Source: a virus. Taken from it: a stretch of DNA of 36,649 nucleotides. Shown here in pieces: positions 33,909 to 36,649 of this stretch (within the stretch, counting starts at the first letter, position 1; each line of letters starts with the position of its first letter). A program made the position numbers and the translations under genes. The notes beneath the pieces were generated by a model, which ran no database searches, had not been told where the DNA came from, and worked only from the letters and a program-made list of their open reading frames with translations. The stretch is taken from IMG/VR virus record IMGVR_UViG_3300045999_008604, positions 1 to 36,649 of that record. The stretch is one strand, 5' to 3'.

Positions 33909-36649
33909 ATGGCAACGACACCCTTTCGCTTCTTACAGAGAAGAACATTAATTCCAAATAGAGTACCGCATGTTGCAACTCTTTGTCAAGGAGAGATTTA
34001 TGTGCAGCTCGCTGATCAAACAATTTATTTTACAAATTCAACTGGTGGATTGACATCTGTTTTAACAGATGGAGTTGGATTTGGAATGAATAAAATTAAA
34101 TTTAGCGGAGCTAATATTGGCGATTTTCCTGTTTGGGATGGAAGTAAATTTATTTCATGTCCAATTAATAGCTTGGTTTCTGATTTAGAAACTGGAATTT
34201 TATATGACTTATTTGTATCTACGGGAAGCACTGGTAGTTTTGTTACTTGTTTTCAAACTGGTGAATTTGAAAGTTCTGGATATGCCCGCACTTGTTTTGT
34301 AAATACAGGTCAAACAGGAATTTTTGTTACTACTAGTCAAACAGGATCTTTGAATTATATTAAATCTCCAAGTTCCGTAGCTGCAAATTGCATACTTTGT
34401 TACGATGGGGCAAATTGGGTGGCTGGGACTGTAATTGGTGGAGGTGGAGGCGGAAGTTCGCTGCCAAACGGCTCTTTAGAAAATTCATCTTTATGTTGGG
34501 ATGGAGCACAATGGACAACTGGACAAACGTATGTTTCCACAGGGCAAACGGGAGTTTTTGCGACAATTAATCCATTAAATATTCCTTTAACTGCATTACA
34601 ACAAAATGACGCAACTGACGGTACAGTTTTATGTTGGAGCGGAGGATGTTGGAGAGCTGGGATTGCAGGCGGTGGAGGATCAATAGATTTATCTAGTTAC
34701 GTTCAGAAAAGTCAAACGGGAGACTTCGCTGCCGCCGCAGGTACGGGAAATTTCGTAACTAAGAGTCAAACGGGAGACTTCGCTGCCGCCGCAGGTACGG
34801 GAAATTTCGTAACTAAGAGTCAAACGGGAGATTTCGCTGCCGCCGCAGGTACGGGAAATTTCGTAACTAAGAGTCAAACGGGAGATTTCGCTGCCGCCGC
34901 AGGTACGGGCGAATTTGTTACCAAGAGTCAAACGGGAGATTTCGCTGCCGCCGCAGGTACGGGCGAATTTGTTACCAAGAGTCAAACAGGAAATCTTGAT
35001 TATGTTAAGTGTCCAAGCAATCCAATTTTAGGATGCGTGATCTGTTGGAATGGCGTTTCTTGGGATCTTGGAACTGCGGCTGGTGGGGGCGGTGGGGGAG
35101 GAACATTGCTTCCAAATGGAACTTCCGCAAATTCAGCTTTATGTTGGAATGGAAGTGCTTGGGTAGCTGGTCAAACTTATGTAGCTACAGGCGAAACTGG
35201 AGCATTCGAAACCACTGGATACGCTCGCGTTTGTTTCGTAAATACGGGTCAAACGGGAAGTTTAAATTTTATTAAATGTCCAAGTTCCGTAGCTGCAAAT
35301 TGCGTGCTATGCTATGATGGCACAAATTGGGTCGCTGGAACTGTAGCTGGAGGTGGCGGAACCACCCTTCCAAATGGAACTTCCGCAAATTCAGCAGTAC
35401 GCTGGGACGGAACAGCTTGGACGACTGGACAAACATATGTTTGCACTGGACAGACGGGTCAATTCGCCGCTGCATCATCGCTTTCCAGCTACCTCACGAC
35501 CAGCGCAGCAAGTTCGACTTACGCCACAAATGCGGCTCTTTCCAGCTACCTCACGACTAGCGCGGCAAGTTCGACTTACGCCACAAATGCGGCTCTTTCC
35601 AGCTACCTCACGACTAGCGCGGCAAGTTCGACTTACGAAACTACTGGATACGCTCGCCGATGTTTTGTGACTACGGGTCAAACTGGTCAATTCGCTGCTG
35701 CGTCGTCGCTTTCCAATTATCTCACGACTAGCGCGGCAAGTTCGACTTACACTCCCAAAAGTGAAACTGGAGCATTCGAAACCACTGGATACGCTCGCGT
35801 TTGTTTCGTAAATACGGGTCAAACGGGAAGTTTTGTAACAACATCGTGCCCTCAAATTTCAACACATTTGGTTTGCGCTTCCCCCCAAACTTACACTTTT
35901 ATATTGAATGGTTGTGGAAATTCAATAAATGGATGTTGTTTTAATTCAATAATAAATGGACGCACTAACTCCATATTGCCTGGATCAAATGGAGTATTGG
36001 GCGAAGTCAATGCAATAATTAATGGAGATCAAAATACTATATGCACTTCTCTTTCGAGAAATGTTATTTTAGGAGGCGCAAATTCTTTAATTTCGTGTGG
36101 TACTTATGATTCAATCTTTTCTACAGCTAATGGAACTTTATCTACTGCTTCGTATTCAACTATATTAGGAGGCTCAAGCAATTGTGGTTGCGCCGTAGGT
36201 TATTCAGCTATTTTAGGGGGACTTTCTAACTTAATATGTAATTCATGCTGTTCTGCAACATTTGGAGAAGGTAATAGAATTTGCTCTTCATGTGGTTCAT
36301 TTGCGGTCGGGCGCTGCAATTTAATTAATCTTGTAAATTATGCTGTTGTTTTGGGATGCAATATAACTGCTTCTTCTTCTAATACCACGTATGTAAATAA
36401 TTTATGCGTAAATGGAGGTCAAGTTTTAGGCGCTTCAAATTTAGCAACTACAAGTGATTTAAGTAGTTATGTTACTACTAGCACTGCAAATTCAACTTAT
36501 GTACTCAAAAGTGAAACTGGAAGCTTAATAAAAGTTTCTGGATGCTCAACAAATTGCGATTTGACAGTTGTTGGAAATCAATCATTAAATGCTAACTGTA
36601 TTGATTGTACAAGTTATTTTTCGTTTATTGCAGGAGGCTCTGGAAATTC
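33909..36649 (+). CDS. Long repeat-rich fibre-like protein 2 (incomplete at the right edge)
   Basis: At least 913 aa, open to the end of the window. Its N-terminus ('FLQRRTLIPNRVPHVATLCQ', then GEIYVQLADQTIYFTNSTGG) is paralogous to fibre 1. Five 18-residue units of the type TGDFAAAAGTGNFVTKSQ follow, then 'VLCYDGTNWVAG' modules with GGGG linkers, three 19-residue units 'LSSYLTTSAASSTYATNAA', and a Cys-rich YadA-like part ('STILGGSSNCGCAVGYSAIL', 'VVLGCNITASSSNTTYVNNL'). In relatives such regions often end in an S74 chaperone, which would lie beyond the window. Confidence 0.75.
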   Translation, partial: MATTPFRFLQRRTLIPNRVPHVATLCQGEIYVQLADQTIYFTNSTGGLTSVLTDGVGFGMNKIKFSGANIGDFPVWDGSKFISCPINSLVSDLETGILYDLFVSTGSTGSFVTCFQTGEFESSGYARTCFVNTGQTGIFVTTSQTGSLNYIKSPSSVAANCILCYDGANWVAGTVIGGGGGGSSLPNGSLENSSLCWDGAQWTTGQTYVSTGQTGVFATINPLNIPLTALQQNDATDGTVLCWSGGCWRAGIAGGGGSIDLSSYVQKSQTGDFAAAAGTGNFVTKSQTGDFAAAAGTGNFVTKSQTGDFAAAAGTGNFVTKSQTGDFAAAAGTGEFVTKSQTGDFAAAAGTGEFVTKSQTGNLDYVKCPSNPILGCVICWNGVSWDLGTAAGGGGGGGTLLPNGTSANSALCWNGSAWVAGQTYVATGETGAFETTGYARVCFVNTGQTGSLNFIKCPSSVAANCVLCYDGTNWVAGTVAGGGGTTLPNGTSANSAVRWDGTAWTTGQTYVCTGQTGQFAAASSLSSYLTTSAASSTYATNAALSSYLTTSAASSTYATNAALSSYLTTSAASSTYETTGYARRCFVTTGQTGQFAAASSLSNYLTTSAASSTYTPKSETGAFETTGYARVCFVNTGQTGSFVTTSCPQISTHLVCASPQTYTFILNGCGNSINGCCFNSIINGRTNSILPGSNGVLGEVNAIINGDQNTICTSLSRNVILGGANSLISCGTYDSIFSTANGTLSTASYSTILGGSSNCGCAVGYSAILGGLSNLICNSCCSATFGEGNRICSSCGSFAVGRCNLINLVNYAVVLGCNITASSSNTTYVNNLCVNGGQVLGASNLATTSDLSSYVTTSTANSTYVLKSETGSLIKVSGCSTNCDLTVVGNQSLNANCIDCTSYFSFIAGGSGN
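34717..34986 (+). repeat. 54-bp tandem repeat in fibre gene 2
   Basis: Five units of 54 bp encoding TGDFAAAAGTGNFVTKSQ or the variant with GTGEFVTKSQ. Same length and similar protein sequence as the array in fibre 1, with different codons (GCTGCCGCC for GCCAGCGCC). Confidence 0.9.
35476..35637 (+). repeat. 57-bp tandem repeat in fibre gene 2
   Basis: Three near-identical units encoding LSSYLTTSAASSTYATNAA (19 aa), with a diverged partial copy near 35707-35750. Confidence 0.85.

Noticed and set aside
30163-36649. Fibre repeats as variable regions of a diversity-generating retroelement
   Set aside because: No reverse transcriptase or template repeat is seen, and the copies are homogenised rather than varied at adenines. 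A system outside the window cannot be excluded.

Overview
This window is part of a tailed double-stranded DNA phage genome (or prophage). The right part carries, in order, a late sigma-like factor, a nuclease, large terminase, portal, a protease/scaffold-like protein, a decoration candidate, a major capsid candidate and two very long repeat-rich fibre-like proteins; the second fibre runs off the right edge. No integrase, transposase, CRISPR array or rRNA is visible. The host cannot be named. One weak clue is the exported protein at 14756, which carries a 'RRAYLDLTGKLPT' segment like the DUF1549 proteins abundant in Planctomycetes and Verrucomicrobia; Shine-Dalgarno motifs are also scarce.

Layout. 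(1) 1-804 has no gene but holds diverged repeats and a foldable, possibly structured RNA region (298-422). (2) 805-2374, plus strand: an AT-hook protein, a RuvB-like AAA+ ATPase and a small acidic protein, closed by a strong terminator. (3) 2536-14446, minus strand: about 30 small genes and four tRNA genes (Arg-TCT, Lys-TTT, Leu-TAA and a CAT tRNA that looks like Ile2). Recognisable products are a SprT-like metalloprotease, a phage Gp88-family protein, a DUF932 protein and a WYL_2/SH3-like protein; the rest are small orphan proteins, some paralogous. (4) 14756-16504, plus strand: an exported protein and two conserved phage proteins, with a convergent deaminase-like gene at 16486-16905. (5) 16940-36649, plus strand: AT-rich late genes.

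The most striking feature is the organisation of region 3. Nearly every transcription unit starts with a sigma70-type promoter whose -10 box ends exactly 6 nt before the ATG or GTG, so the predicted mRNAs are leaderless. Nearly every unit ends in a repeated intergenic cassette, seen 15 times. Read in the direction of transcription it holds a hairpin often closed by a GAAA loop, then an almost invariant palindrome (CCAGGG..CCCTGG), 8 nt later a fixed GTCAA, and then a terminator hairpin whose stem varies in a compensatory way. Each small gene thus sits in a nearly standard expression cassette. One cassette position has a perfect promoter but no usable ORF; its predicted transcript folds into an 18-bp stem, suggesting a small non-coding RNA.

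How the parts may work together (inference): region 3 is transcribed by the host sigma70 holoenzyme as leaderless units. The phage sigma-like protein (19085) would then switch on the late genes, possibly through a GTGTAA motif that precedes five of the late units. The four tRNAs read AGA, AAA, TTA and probably ATA, codons favoured by the AT-rich late genes.
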